A DNA stretch of 53,258 nucleotides from Treponema sp. UBA3662 (GCA_002373205.1 DFJV01000142.1:1-53258), one strand, 5' to 3'; positions 22,874-32,134 are shown, counted from the first letter of the stretch. Notes: generated from the letters alone by a model not told the origin. Made by a program: numbers and translations.

Positions 22874-24058
22874 ATGTCTAAACTTGATGAATTGATAAAA
22901 GAGCTTTGTCCTAATGGTGTAGAATATAAGAAAGTAAAAGATGTTTTTATACGTATAAAGGGAACACCGATAACAGCAACAAAAATGAAAGAAATAGAAA
23001 CTCCTGATGGAGAAATTCGAATCTTTGCAGGTGGAAAAACTGTTATTAATGCGAAAGAGAAAGATATTCCTAATGCAAATATAACTCGAGTTCCTGCAGT
23101 ATTGGTTCAATCGCGAGGGGTAATTGATGCTGTTTATTATGACAAGCCTTTTACCTTTAAGAATGAGATGTGGGCTTATACTCATGAAAATAAACCAACA
23201 GTCAAATTCTTGTATTATGTTTTAAAGAATAATGTTCATACTTTCAGAGAAGCTGCTTCAGGGATGGGGTCTTTACCTCAAATTTCACTAACTGTGACCG
23301 AAGATTTTTTAATCCCCGTACCCCCGCTTCCCGTGCAGGAAGAAATCGTGCGCATACTCGACACATTCACCTCGCTTACAGCGGAGCTTACAGCGGAGCT
23401 TACAGCTCGTCGCAAGCAGTATGAATACTATCGCGACTCGCTTCTTTCTTTTGGTGATGATGTAGAATGGAAAACATTAAAAGAACTCTCCGTACATAGT
23501 TGCTCTGGCGGTACACCACTAAAGAATAATTCAGATTATTATAAAAATGGGAAAATACCATGGTTAAGAACTGGAGAAGTAAAGTTTAATGAAATATTTG
23601 AAACTGAAGAATTCATTACAGAATTAGCAGTAAAAGAAACAGCCGCAAAATGGATCCCAAAAAATTGTGTTATAGTTGCCATTTCCGGAGCAACTGCTGG
23701 AAGATGTGCAATAAATAAAATTCCATTAACCACAAACCAGCATTGTTTAAACATAGAAATTAATCCTACTAATGCACTTTATAAATATGTTTATTATTGC
23801 ATTGTTAATCAGCAGGATGAATTGTTGGGAAAAAAGGAAGGGGCTAGAGGCGATTTAAATTCTTCACGAATACTCGGATTAAAAATCCCTATTCCATCAA
23901 TAAAGGAACAACAACGCATTGTATCCATTCTCGACCGCTTCGAAACTCTCTGTAACGACATCACCTCCGGTCTACCTGCAGAAATCGAGGCACGTAAAAA
24001 GCAATATGAGTATTACCGCGATAAATTGCTGTCGTTTAAGAGAAAAGAGGCTGTATGA
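22874..24058 (+). CDS. hsdS: Type I RM specificity subunit
   Basis: This 394-residue HsdS recognises the bipartite target. Two target-recognition domains (about 15-150 and 200-350) are each followed by a conserved helix: the first has PPLPVQEEIVRILDTFTSLTAELTAEL and RRKQYEYYRDSLLSF, the second has IKEQQRIVSILDRFETLC and ARKKQYEYYRDKLLSF. The TAEL repeat in the central spacer is the feature that sets the gap length in type IC targets. The ribosome site GAAGG-AATGAAGGT is shared with the duplicated stubs upstream. It ends in an ATGA overlap with the next gene. Confidence 0.95.
   Translation: MSKLDELIKELCPNGVEYKKVKDVFIRIKGTPITATKMKEIETPDGEIRIFAGGKTVINAKEKDIPNANITRVPAVLVQSRGVIDAVYYDKPFTFKNEMWAYTHENKPTVKFLYYVLKNNVHTFREAASGMGSLPQISLTVTEDFLIPVPPLPVQEEIVRILDTFTSLTAELTAELTARRKQYEYYRDSLLSFGDDVEWKTLKELSVHSCSGGTPLKNNSDYYKNGKIPWLRTGEVKFNEIFETEEFITELAVKETAAKWIPKNCVIVAISGATAGRCAINKIPLTTNQHCLNIEINPTNALYKYVYYCIVNQQDELLGKKEGARGDLNSSRILGLKIPIPSIKEQQRIVSILDRFETLCNDITSGLPAEIEARKKQYEYYRDKLLSFKRKEAV
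23375..23406 (+). repeat. TAEL spacer repeat in hsdS
   Basis: CTTACAGCGGAG occurs twice exactly (23375-23386, 23387-23398), followed by a partial third unit (CTTACAGC). It encodes (TAEL)2-TA in the central conserved region of HsdS. Confidence 0.95.
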
Positions 24059-24492
24059 AAAATCAGATTCAAAAGATAATTCAGGAATATAAGAGTCTCT
24101 CAATCCAGCAGCAGCTTGACTATGATAAGTTTTACCTGTATTCGATTATTACACATTCAACAGCCATTGAAGGCTCTACTGTAACCGAAATTGAAAATCA
24201 GCTTTTGTTTGACGAAGGCATTTCCGCCAACAAGCCAATGAATGAGCAGCTTATGAATCTTGACCTTAAAAAGGCTTATGAGCAGAGTTTTGTTTATGCT
24301 GCAAGTCATACCAATTCTCAGAGCCAGGATGAAGAAAGTTCTGCAAAGTTCATTGACTTTATGATGGAACACCACTGCGAAAGTCTTGGAATAAATCCAA
24401 GTGCTGTTCAAAAGCATATCGAAAAACTTAAAAAAGAAAATGCAATCAAACGTTCAGGCGGCGACAAAGGCGGCTGGTGGGAAATTTTATAG
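24055..24492 (+). CDS. Fic-like N-terminal helix fused to winged helix, catalytic core lost
   Basis: The 145-residue protein begins with a Fic-type N-terminal region. THSTAIEGSTVTEIENQLLF contains the (S/T)xxxE(G/N) inhibitory helix that in intact Fic proteins blocks AMP transfer. The catalytic HPFxxGNGR motif is absent. The frame passes instead to ESSAKFIDFMMEHH, a typical late-Fic helix, and then to a winged helix (NPSAVQKHIEKLKKENAIKR...WWEIL) that resembles the end of the AlbA protein at 22.4 kb. An in-frame internal deletion is the simplest reading. It overlaps hsdS by four bases and precedes hsdR by 15 bases. Confidence 0.65.
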   Translation: MKNQIQKIIQEYKSLSIQQQLDYDKFYLYSIITHSTAIEGSTVTEIENQLLFDEGISANKPMNEQLMNLDLKKAYEQSFVYAASHTNSQSQDEESSAKFIDFMMEHHCESLGINPSAVQKHIEKLKKENAIKRSGGDKGGWWEIL

Positions 24493-24507
24493 GAAAGAGA
24501 AATAATT

Positions 24508-27500
24508 ATGTATAACATAGTCTTAGAAACAAACGAAGCAACCGTAGTTACAGAATATACTCCAATAAGAAAACGTCGTGCAGATTATCAGAGCGAAGCG
24601 GAGCTTGAAAAAAACTTTATTCAGGATCTTACTGAACAGGGCTATGAATACCTGGATATAAAAACAGAAGATGACCTTATAGTAAACTTAAAGGTAAAGC
24701 TTGAAAAACTTAATCACATAACTTTTAGTGAAACTGAATGGTTGCGTTTTTACGGACAGTATCTTGCAAATCAGAATGAAGGAATTGAAGAAAAGACTTT
24801 TATAATTCAAAGTGATTACATCAAGGTTCTTGGCCGTGATGATGGCTCTACAAAAAATATTTATCTTTTGGACAAAGAAAATATTCACAATAATTCTTTA
24901 CAGGTCATAAATCAGTTTACTCCAGAAGGTGGCCGTTATGCCAACCGTTATGATGTTACAATTCTTGTAAACGGATTGCCTCTTGTTCACTGTGAATTAA
25001 AGCGTCGTGGTGTTGATATTCGTGAAGCCTTTAATCAGATAAAGCGCTATCAGCGTGACAGTTTTTGGGCAGGGGATGGGCTTTTTCAGTTCATTCAAAT
25101 TTTTGTAATTTCTAACGGAACTAATACAAAATATTTTTCTAACACAACCCGCGAAAACCATATTAAAGAAATCTCTACAAAAAAAGGCAGCGGTAAAAAG
25201 ACAAGCAACTCTTACGAGTTTACTTCTTACTGGGCAGATGGTAATAACAAAATAATAAATGACCTTGAAGATTTTGCACGAACCTTCCTTGCAAAGCATA
25301 CCATCTTAAATATTCTTACCAAGTATTGCGTGTTTGATACATCACACAATCTTTTGGTAATGCGACCTTATCAGATTGCGGCTACAGAGCGAATCTTAAA
25401 CAAGATAGTTATTTCTACAAACTATCACAAAGAAGGAACTATAGAAGCCGGAGGATTTGTCTGGCATACAACAGGTTCCGGAAAAACACTTACATCTTTT
25501 AAGACTGCAATCCTTGCAAGCATGCTTGATTGCATAGATAAAGTTTTGTTTGTTGTAGACCGTAAAGACCTGGACTATCAGACAATGAAAGAGTATGACC
25601 GCTTTCAAAAGGATGCCGCCAATTCAAACAAATCTGTTGCCGTTCTTAAAAAGCAACTGGAAGATGATAACTGCAAAATCATTATTACTACAATTCAAAA
25701 ACTTGGAATATTTATTAAGAGCAATAAAGGACATTCCATTTTCCAAAAGCATCTGGTAATGATTTTTGATGAATGTCACCGTTCGCAATTTGGAGAGCTT
25801 CACAGGGAAATTGTAAAGAGCTTTAAGAAGTTCCACTTGTTTGGCTTTACAGGAACTCCAATCTTCCAAAAAAATGCCGGAGCAAACGGAGCTGGTGGTA
25901 TAAAGACCACAGATCAGGCCTTTGGCGAAAAGCTTCATACCTACACTATTGTTGATGCAATTAATGACCACAATGTTCTTCCATTCCGTATTGATTATAT
26001 TAAGACAATCAAAATGAAAGACGGAATCAAAGATAAAGATGTTACTGCCATTGATAAGGAAAATGCGCTTTCTGCAAAGGAACGTATAGAGCAGGTTGTT
26101 TCATATATCATTGAACACTTTGATCAGAAAACAAAACGAAATACCAACAGCGGAAAATATGAATTCAGAGCACTTACAAATATTAAAGAAGTTGCAAAAG
26201 CCCGTGACAGAAACAGCGTACAGGAAGAAAAATCACTGAAACATCTTACTGGATTTAACTCTATGTTCTGTGTTCAATCCATTGAAACTGCAATCAAATA
26301 TTACAATGAGTTCAAACGTCAGCTTTCTGAACATCCTGAAATGGACCTTAAAGTAGGAATGATTTACAGCTTTGGAGCAAACGAGGCCGAAGACCAAAAC
26401 GGATTCGTAGACGATGAAAATTCAGACGATACAAGCGGACTTGATGTTGTAAGCCGTGACCATCTTGAAAGTGCAATAAAAGATTACAATGCATATTTTA
26501 AAACTGATTATGATACTTCTGCAGATAAGTTCCAGAATTACTACAAAGATGTTTCGCTCCGCATGAAGAACAAGGAACTGGATATTCTTATTGTTGTAAA
26601 TATGTTCCTTACAGGTTTTGACGCAACAACTTTAAACACTCTTTGGGTAGATAAGAATCTCAAAATGCATGGACTTATTCAGGCATACAGCCGCACCAAC
26701 CGCATTTTGAATTCTATCAAGACCTTTGGAAATATTGTCTGCTTTAGAGACTTGTCTGAACAAACTGATGAAGCAATTGCTCTCTTTGGCGACAAGGATG
26801 CAAAAGGAACAATTCTTTTACGCAGCTTTGATGATTACTACAACGGCTTTACTGATGAAAAGAATAAATACCACAAAGGATATACAGAACTTGTTGATGA
26901 ACTTCTTAATAAGTTCCCTCTTGATTCATTCAGAGAAAATGTAATTACACAGGAAGCAAAGAAAGAGTTCGTAATGCTTTACGGTGCAATTCTTCGTATG
27001 CGAAATATCCTAACAACATTCGATCAGTTTGAGGGAGATAATCTTCTTCCAATAAATGACCTGCAGGATTACCAGAGTCATTACCTTGATATTCACACAG
27101 AAATTCGTTCTGATGACAAGGCAGAAAAAGAAAACATCAATGATGATATTGTCTTTGAAATGGAACTCATTAAACAAGTCGATATCAACATTGATTATAT
27201 TCTCATGCTCGTTGCAAAATACCATGATTCAAATTGTCAGGATGCAGCAATTCTTGTGGACATTAAAAAAGCAATTGGTGGAAGTATTGAACTTAGAAGT
27301 AAGAAAGACCTTATTGAAGACTTTATTTCACAAATCAATGCTTCTAGCGACATTCAAAAAGACTGGACGGAATTTATCAATAAAAAGAAGGCAGAAGAGC
27401 TTGAATCAATTACCCAAGAACTTAAGCTAAAACCAGAAGAAACAAAGGCTTTTATAGAAAATTCTTTCCGTGACGGTACCTTAAGAACCACAGGAACAGA

Positions 27501-27627
27501 CCTAGACAAAATACTTCCCCCTGTCTCCCGCTTTGGAGGCGGCAACTCAGGAACTAACAGAGGTGCTGTAAAAAGGAATGTCATAGAGCACCTAAAGGCC
27601 TTTTTTGAAAAGTATTTTGGAGCCTAA
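24508..27627 (+). CDS. hsdR: Type I RM restriction (endonuclease/translocase) subunit
   Basis: This 1039-residue HsdR cleaves DNA far from the target after ATP-driven translocation. The nuclease site is near 165 (VNGLPLVHCELKRRG, the E-x-K of PD-(D/E)xK). Walker A is TTGSGKTLTSFK (about 320), DEAD-like box DECHRSQFGEL (about 420), with later helicase motifs GFTGTPIF and QAYSRTNRI. The C-terminal helical domain (about 850-1039) docks on HsdM. The length is normal and no lesion is seen, so the system is probably active. GGAAAGAG precedes the ATG. Confidence 0.96.
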   Translation: MYNIVLETNEATVVTEYTPIRKRRADYQSEAELEKNFIQDLTEQGYEYLDIKTEDDLIVNLKVKLEKLNHITFSETEWLRFYGQYLANQNEGIEEKTFIIQSDYIKVLGRDDGSTKNIYLLDKENIHNNSLQVINQFTPEGGRYANRYDVTILVNGLPLVHCELKRRGVDIREAFNQIKRYQRDSFWAGDGLFQFIQIFVISNGTNTKYFSNTTRENHIKEISTKKGSGKKTSNSYEFTSYWADGNNKIINDLEDFARTFLAKHTILNILTKYCVFDTSHNLLVMRPYQIAATERILNKIVISTNYHKEGTIEAGGFVWHTTGSGKTLTSFKTAILASMLDCIDKVLFVVDRKDLDYQTMKEYDRFQKDAANSNKSVAVLKKQLEDDNCKIIITTIQKLGIFIKSNKGHSIFQKHLVMIFDECHRSQFGELHREIVKSFKKFHLFGFTGTPIFQKNAGANGAGGIKTTDQAFGEKLHTYTIVDAINDHNVLPFRIDYIKTIKMKDGIKDKDVTAIDKENALSAKERIEQVVSYIIEHFDQKTKRNTNSGKYEFRALTNIKEVAKARDRNSVQEEKSLKHLTGFNSMFCVQSIETAIKYYNEFKRQLSEHPEMDLKVGMIYSFGANEAEDQNGFVDDENSDDTSGLDVVSRDHLESAIKDYNAYFKTDYDTSADKFQNYYKDVSLRMKNKELDILIVVNMFLTGFDATTLNTLWVDKNLKMHGLIQAYSRTNRILNSIKTFGNIVCFRDLSEQTDEAIALFGDKDAKGTILLRSFDDYYNGFTDEKNKYHKGYTELVDELLNKFPLDSFRENVITQEAKKEFVMLYGAILRMRNILTTFDQFEGDNLLPINDLQDYQSHYLDIHTEIRSDDKAEKENINDDIVFEMELIKQVDINIDYILMLVAKYHDSNCQDAAILVDIKKAIGGSIELRSKKDLIEDFISQINASSDIQKDWTEFINKKKAEELESITQELKLKPEETKAFIENSFRDGTLRTTGTDLDKILPPVSRFGGGNSGTNRGAVKRNVIEHLKAFFEKYFGA

Positions 27628-27644
27628 CCCCGCCCCATCCCATC

Positions 27645-27674
27645 TTGAAGTAATATTAAACTTCATGCTAAAAT
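27645..27674 (+). promoter_or_regulatory. Promoter of the GH25-GHL10 pair
   Basis: TTGAAG (27645-27650), an 18-base spacer and TAAAAT (27669-27674), preceded by TGC (extended -10). The spacer contains TGAAGT...ACTTCA, a short inverted repeat that could bind a regulator. GGAG lies before the ATG at 27711. Confidence 0.5.
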
Positions 27675-27710
27675 TGCAAGGAGTCAGTTCAAAAAAAATC
27701 TGGAGAAAAA

Positions 27711-28586
27711 ATGAAAAATACTTTCCTTTACGCAGCCACGGCATCCCTTATCCTTGCAGCCGCACTAACATCCTGCGCAAGTGCACCAAAAGAAAATCCT
27801 ACAATCCCATTTGAATTCATAGACGCAAACAAAAACCACCATTCCGCAAATCTGGACGACACGGTTAGCAAGCACAGCTACAAAAACGAATGCTTTGTGC
27901 GCGAGGGAGAGAAGCTCTTTTACAGGGGCGACGACCGCTACACTTCACGTCTTGGCGTGGACATATCCCACCACGACGGCCCGGTTGACTGGAAAAAGAT
28001 GAAGGAATGGGGAATTGAATTCGTAATTCTCCGCACAGGCTACAGGGGCTACCAGACAGGCTACCTCATTCAGGACAAAATGTTTGAGCAGAACATAAAG
28101 GAAGCAATAGAAGCAGGCCTGGACATAGGAGTTTATTTTTTCTCGCAGGCAATCACAGAAGAAGAGGCGGAAGAAGAAGCCCAGATGGTCTTGCGCTTAA
28201 TTGAACCCTACAAAGAGCATATCACCCTGCCGGTTGTATTTGACCCGGAAAGCATCCTAAAAGACGAAGCCCGCACGGACGGTGTTCCTGGCGAAGTCTT
28301 TACAAGAACTTCCATAGTATTCTGCGAGGCTGTAAAAAAGGCCGGCTACAAACCAATGATTTATTCCAACATGATTTGGGAAGCATTTTTCTTTGACATG
28401 AAAAAACTGGAAGCCTACGACTTCTGGTATGCAGACTACGAAAAATATCCGCAGACACCATACAACTTTACCCTTTGGCAGTACACGGACACTGCAGAAA
28501 GTGTAGACGGAATAAGGCTGGACAAAAAAATCACAAAGCCTGTTGACCTTAACATATTGATAGTAAAGGTGGAGGAAAATGAATAA
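27711..28586 (+). CDS. GH25-family lysozyme-like lipoprotein
   Basis: The 291-residue protein has a lipobox LTSC with Cys22, then a GH25 barrel. DISHHDGPVDWKKM has the first catalytic Asp (D84). PVVFDPES has the DxE pair (D178, E180). LWQYTDTAESVDGI and VDLNI are the usual last strands. GH25 enzymes cut the beta-1,4 bond between MurNAc and GlcNAc, so wall turnover or attack on neighbours is likely. The last eight bases overlap the start of the next glycoside-hydrolase-like gene, implying co-translation. Confidence 0.9.
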   Translation: MKNTFLYAATASLILAAALTSCASAPKENPTIPFEFIDANKNHHSANLDDTVSKHSYKNECFVREGEKLFYRGDDRYTSRLGVDISHHDGPVDWKKMKEWGIEFVILRTGYRGYQTGYLIQDKMFEQNIKEAIEAGLDIGVYFFSQAITEEEAEEEAQMVLRLIEPYKEHITLPVVFDPESILKDEARTDGVPGEVFTRTSIVFCEAVKKAGYKPMIYSNMIWEAFFFDMKKLEAYDFWYADYEKYPQTPYNFTLWQYTDTAESVDGIRLDKKITKPVDLNILIVKVEENE

Positions 28587-29955
28587 AGCAAAAAGAACTC
28601 TGGCTTTTATTTTTGCAGCTGCAATCATAGCCCTGCAATTTTTTACAGGATGTTCCTCTTCACAGCAGGAAGAAAGGGGCGACGGAAAAACATACGCAGT
28701 CTGGTTCTCCTACCTTGAATACGAAGAGCTTTGTTCCGGCATGAGCAAAAAAGAATTTACGGAATTTGCAAAAGAGTGTGCCGCAAACCTTAGCAAAGCA
28801 GGCTTCAACACAATATACATACAGGCTGTTGCGTTTACGGATGCGCTCTATTCGTCTTCCGTCTATCCCCCTTCAAAGCATCTGCCCGGCGGAATTGCCA
28901 CTTCTGCAAAAGACTCCTCGCCAAGGGAAAGGGACAGCGGAATACACACAGGCGTTGGCATTGGAATTGGATTTGGAAAGGGCGGCTGGACAAGAACCGG
29001 AGTGGAAGTTAGCATTGGAATGGAAGGAAGGGCCGGAAACTACCCGGAAGAAGAAGAAAGTTCATGGGCAAAGGCAAGCTATGACCCGCTAAAAATTCTT
29101 GTAACACAGATGAAGAAAAAAAACATCCGCACAGAAGCATGGATTAACCCAATGCGGTCTGTAAAAGAAGAAGAACTTGAATCCTTGCCAGATGATTTTA
29201 TAGTAAAAAAATGGGCAAAGCAAAAGAAAGGCAGGGCATTCTTGCACCAGGGACGCTGGTACCTTAACCCATATTATCCCGAAGTGCTTCGCCTAATCAC
29301 AAAATGCGTAGGCGAGCTTGTTCAGAATTACGACATAGACGGAATCCACATAGACGACTATTTTTACCCAGCTTCCCTTCCGGAAGAAATTGACGCGGAG
29401 GAATTTGAAAAGGAAAGGCAAAAGCATCCAAAGCTTACCCTAAAACAGTTCCGCACGGTAAACGTAGACGCAATGGTAAGGCAAATTTATGCAGCGGTAA
29501 AAAAGACAAACCCAGAACTTACATTCGGCATATCCCCTTCCGGAAACATTCAGACCTGTAGGAATGCCATGTTTGCAGACCCGGCACACTGGGCAAAGCA
29601 GGGAAGTGTTGACTATCTTGCACCGCAAATCTACTGGGGCTTTTTGCACCCGGCAAAACCGTTTGTACAAACCCTTAATGAATGGAAGCAGATAACCGCC
29701 GGCACAAACGTAAAGCTGGTTGCAGGACTTGCCGCATACAAGACAGGTTCTGCCCAAAGCACGAACAATGCAGATGCAGATGAAGAGTGGCAGAAGAACA
29801 GCCGCATCTTGGCAGACCAAACCTTGGCAGCAATAAAGGCAGACTACGAAGGAATTGCCTGCTTCCGCTACGCAAGCCTTTTCTCCCCTTCCCCAGTGAA
29901 TTCTTCACATGCAGAAAAAGAACTTGCCGCCTTGGAAGCTATCATGAACAGATAG
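28579..29955 (+). CDS. GHL10/YngK-like glycoside-hydrolase lipoprotein
   Basis: The 458-residue protein has a lipobox FTGC with Cys25. The GHL10 (DUF187-type) barrel follows: TYAVWFSYLEYEEL, FNTIYIQAVAFTDALYSSSV, RTEAWINPMRS, YDIDGIHIDDYFYP and LTFGISPSGN are typical strands, with the DD of HIDDYF as the probable acid pair. A Gly-rich insert (GVGIGIGFGKGGW, about 133) is not usual. The substrate is unknown; related proteins act on wall or polysaccharide. It is transcribed with the GH25 gene, so the pair may work on the same polymer. It converges with the 29965 gene after nine bases, with no terminator seen between. Confidence 0.82.
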   Translation: MNKAKRTLAFIFAAAIIALQFFTGCSSSQQEERGDGKTYAVWFSYLEYEELCSGMSKKEFTEFAKECAANLSKAGFNTIYIQAVAFTDALYSSSVYPPSKHLPGGIATSAKDSSPRERDSGIHTGVGIGIGFGKGGWTRTGVEVSIGMEGRAGNYPEEEESSWAKASYDPLKILVTQMKKKNIRTEAWINPMRSVKEEELESLPDDFIVKKWAKQKKGRAFLHQGRWYLNPYYPEVLRLITKCVGELVQNYDIDGIHIDDYFYPASLPEEIDAEEFEKERQKHPKLTLKQFRTVNVDAMVRQIYAAVKKTNPELTFGISPSGNIQTCRNAMFADPAHWAKQGSVDYLAPQIYWGFLHPAKPFVQTLNEWKQITAGTNVKLVAGLAAYKTGSAQSTNNADADEEWQKNSRILADQTLAAIKADYEGIACFRYASLFSPSPVNSSHAEKELAALEAIMNR

Positions 29956-29964
29956 ACTCTAAAT

Positions 29965-30480
29965 TTAATCCTGAAAGCCAACAAGGGAGGCACTTTCCAA
30001 ATTACCCTTAAAGTCAGAATAAACCTGAACAAAGTCACAGCCGCGTATATGCTCCTCTGTAACAAGGGAATAGACTATATTTGCATCCTTGGCCTTTTCT
30101 TCCTGATAATATGAGATGCAATAGACGCGTCCTGTATTCAGGATTACATTTTCGTACTTACCTTCCGCCGCATTCTTGGCCGCATAGGAAATAATATTTT
30201 TTTCTGCATCCGGCAAGTTTGAATAAAATTTCTGGAGCAGTACAAGCATTTTTTCCACGTCCTTTTTACCGACAGAGCCCGGCGTAAACATCGCAAAAAG
30301 AGCAGCCTCTTTTCCGTTCCGCTCAAAAATGTAATTGTAGCCCCAGGTTTCCTCGCCACTTCCACAGCTTTTAAAAGTTCCAAGCGGAGTCTCTATGGAC
30401 GCAGGAAGATTTGTGTCTTTTGAACATGCTGCAAGTGCAAAAAGAAAGAAGGCTATAAAAAGGCAAGTTTTTATTTTCAT
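29965..30480 (-). CDS. Small lipoprotein of unknown function
   Basis: This 171-residue lipoprotein has the leader MKIKTCLFIAFFLFALAAC and Cys19. The start at 30480 is chosen because GGGAGGAAATAAAAAT places a strong ribosome site just upstream; a longer frame from 30498 would contain that site. The mature part is alpha/beta, with GTFKSCGSGEETWGYNYIFE and YAAKNAAEGKYENVILNTG, and no known motif. It lies 110 bases downstream of the papain-like gene on the same strand but is probably separate. Confidence 0.7.
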   Translation of the reverse strand: MKIKTCLFIAFFLFALAACSKDTNLPASIETPLGTFKSCGSGEETWGYNYIFERNGKEAALFAMFTPGSVGKKDVEKMLVLLQKFYSNLPDAEKNIISYAAKNAAEGKYENVILNTGRVYCISYYQEEKAKDANIVYSLVTEEHIRGCDFVQVYSDFKGNLESASLVGFQD

Positions 30481-30589
30481 ATTTTTATTTCCTCCCACAA
30501 AGCTCCGAACAGGAATAATAAAAGCAGTATTGCAGTCCCTTTTTTAATAGTAAGATTGCATTGTGTTTTACTGATATGTTATAAAACAA

Positions 30590-32134
30590 CTACTTATGTG
30601 CAATCTTTATTATTACAGGCAATACAACGTTCTTTTCCGGCGGAAGTGTGGTGCATGAAAAATCAATTTTGTTTTTACTGAATGACACATCATTCAAAGG
30701 AATGACATTGTCTTTGCCGATTGCATTTACAACGATATTATACACATGCGAATCTGAATCAGTATATTTTTTCGCTTGTTTTTCAAATTGCAACATAATG
30801 TCGTTAAGATTCAGTTCTTCAAGTGAATACAAAACAACAAGATAATCCGTTCCTTTCACATCGTCCAGCTGCATACTTTCTTTTTCTGACGGATAGGCAA
30901 CAGTATTTTCCGTATAATCCAGTAGTGCACTGGTATTTTCCGGTGGAAAAATGCGGTTTGTCTTTAATGTTGTATTGTCCGACGCAAATGCATAAACATA
31001 ACACGGCTTTTTGTTTGTCATAAACAGCTGAAATCGTGTAGGAAAGGCATAACTTTCTGTTGTTTCATAACAGTTGTTTTTGTATTGGACAGTCATTTGA
31101 CTATCTTTGTTATATAACGGAAGGTAAAAGTTGCCTTTGAAAATCTGCACTTTTTTGGGAGTTGGCTTAGGCTCAGGTTTTGGTTCTGGTTGGGGCTCTG
31201 GCTTTGGTTGAGGTTCAGGTTGAGGTTTTGGACGTGGCTTGGGATTATAAATTGACATAACTGACGGACTTATTTCTATTGCTTGTCTTATATACTTAGC
31301 AGCATCTCTATAGTTTACCCAAGTGTAGCCCCCATTTCCCCAATCAGTACCCCAGCTATTCTGAAACAAAAATGCACCATATCCTCTGTCTGCAGGATTC
31401 CGATGGTTATCATCATATCCGACAATTACCATTGCATGTGCACCACCCGAACTTGGAGCATTTGCATACCAATCAGCACCAGCAGAAGAAAAAGAGCGTG
31501 TTCCGTAATCAATGAAGCTAATTACAACGGGTTTCTTTTCAGAGATGCTTTTTTTTATAATTTGTATTTTTAAAGATTCTTCTGTATAAGTTTCATCATA
31601 ATAAGGAAAGAAATCATTAAACAATGCGGTATAGTTTCCAATTCTATACAATTCTGAATCATTATACATTCCGATATCAAATTTATTGAACAGTATATAT
31701 TTTTCATCTTGTGATCGTCGAGGAACGCCATGAGTATGCAACGTCTCAACTGCGGCAGCCAGCGTCATTCCATTGCCCTCGTAGTCATCCGGATTGCAAT
31801 ACCTGAAGAGATAATACGGTGAAAAAGCATAAGCAGAAGAATCATATTGACTGTTTCTTCCTTCCATAATAGATTCACAGGCTGTCATGGCTGCATAAGT
31901 TGTAGCCCATGCGACGCAGGTGCCGAATGGGCCTTGACTTTCCGGAACAGGCGTATAGTGTTTTAAATTTACGGATTCCGGCAAATATGAATAGTCCCTG
32001 GCAACAAGTTGAGCCTTTAATGGAATTTTGTTATATGCTTCTTTATCTTCAATAAGTCCTGTTGCATATTTTTTGCTATTTTTGCATGACAGCAATAAGA
32101 AACATGCCGTTAAAAACAGTACAAGTTTTTTCAT
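30590..32134 (-). CDS. Papain-like (C1) protease lipoprotein with DUF4384-like tail
   Basis: The 514-residue protein has a lipobox LLLSC with Cys17. The C1A catalytic set is intact: Q67 and C73 in ESQGPFGTCVAWAT, H233 in GGAHAMVIVGYDD and N259 in QNSWGTDWGNGGY. A Pro/Lys/Glu-rich linker of PKP/PEP repeats (298-326) leads to a beta-rich C-terminal region whose pattern (CYVYAFASDNTTLKTNRIFP, then YLVVLYSLEEL) resembles DUF4384. The start overlaps the caspase stop by four bases (ATGA) with AGGGGAG upstream. It should act outside the cytoplasm, tethered to a membrane. Confidence 0.88.
   Translation of the reverse strand: MKKLVLFLTACFLLLSCKNSKKYATGLIEDKEAYNKIPLKAQLVARDYSYLPESVNLKHYTPVPESQGPFGTCVAWATTYAAMTACESIMEGRNSQYDSSAYAFSPYYLFRYCNPDDYEGNGMTLAAAVETLHTHGVPRRSQDEKYILFNKFDIGMYNDSELYRIGNYTALFNDFFPYYDETYTEESLKIQIIKKSISEKKPVVISFIDYGTRSFSSAGADWYANAPSSGGAHAMVIVGYDDNHRNPADRGYGAFLFQNSWGTDWGNGGYTWVNYRDAAKYIRQAIEISPSVMSIYNPKPRPKPQPEPQPKPEPQPEPKPEPKPTPKKVQIFKGNFYLPLYNKDSQMTVQYKNNCYETTESYAFPTRFQLFMTNKKPCYVYAFASDNTTLKTNRIFPPENTSALLDYTENTVAYPSEKESMQLDDVKGTDYLVVLYSLEELNLNDIMLQFEKQAKKYTDSDSHVYNIVVNAIGKDNVIPLNDVSFSKNKIDFSCTTLPPEKNVVLPVIIKIAHK

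Larger units (their letters stand above)
22608..22910 (+). repeat. 133-bp direct repeats carrying the hsdS start
   Basis: Units begin at 22608 and 22741, and a third, partial unit at 22874 is the functional hsdS start. Each unit holds ATGTCTAAACTTGATGA, then CTTTGCCCTGATTATGAGCC with a stop after 24 codons, then a dispersed GTCATGCTGAACTTGTTTCA block and GAAGGAATGAAGGT, the ribosome site of the next unit. Units 1 and 2 differ by only a few bases. This accounts for the 357-base gap between AlbA and hsdS. Confidence 0.9.
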
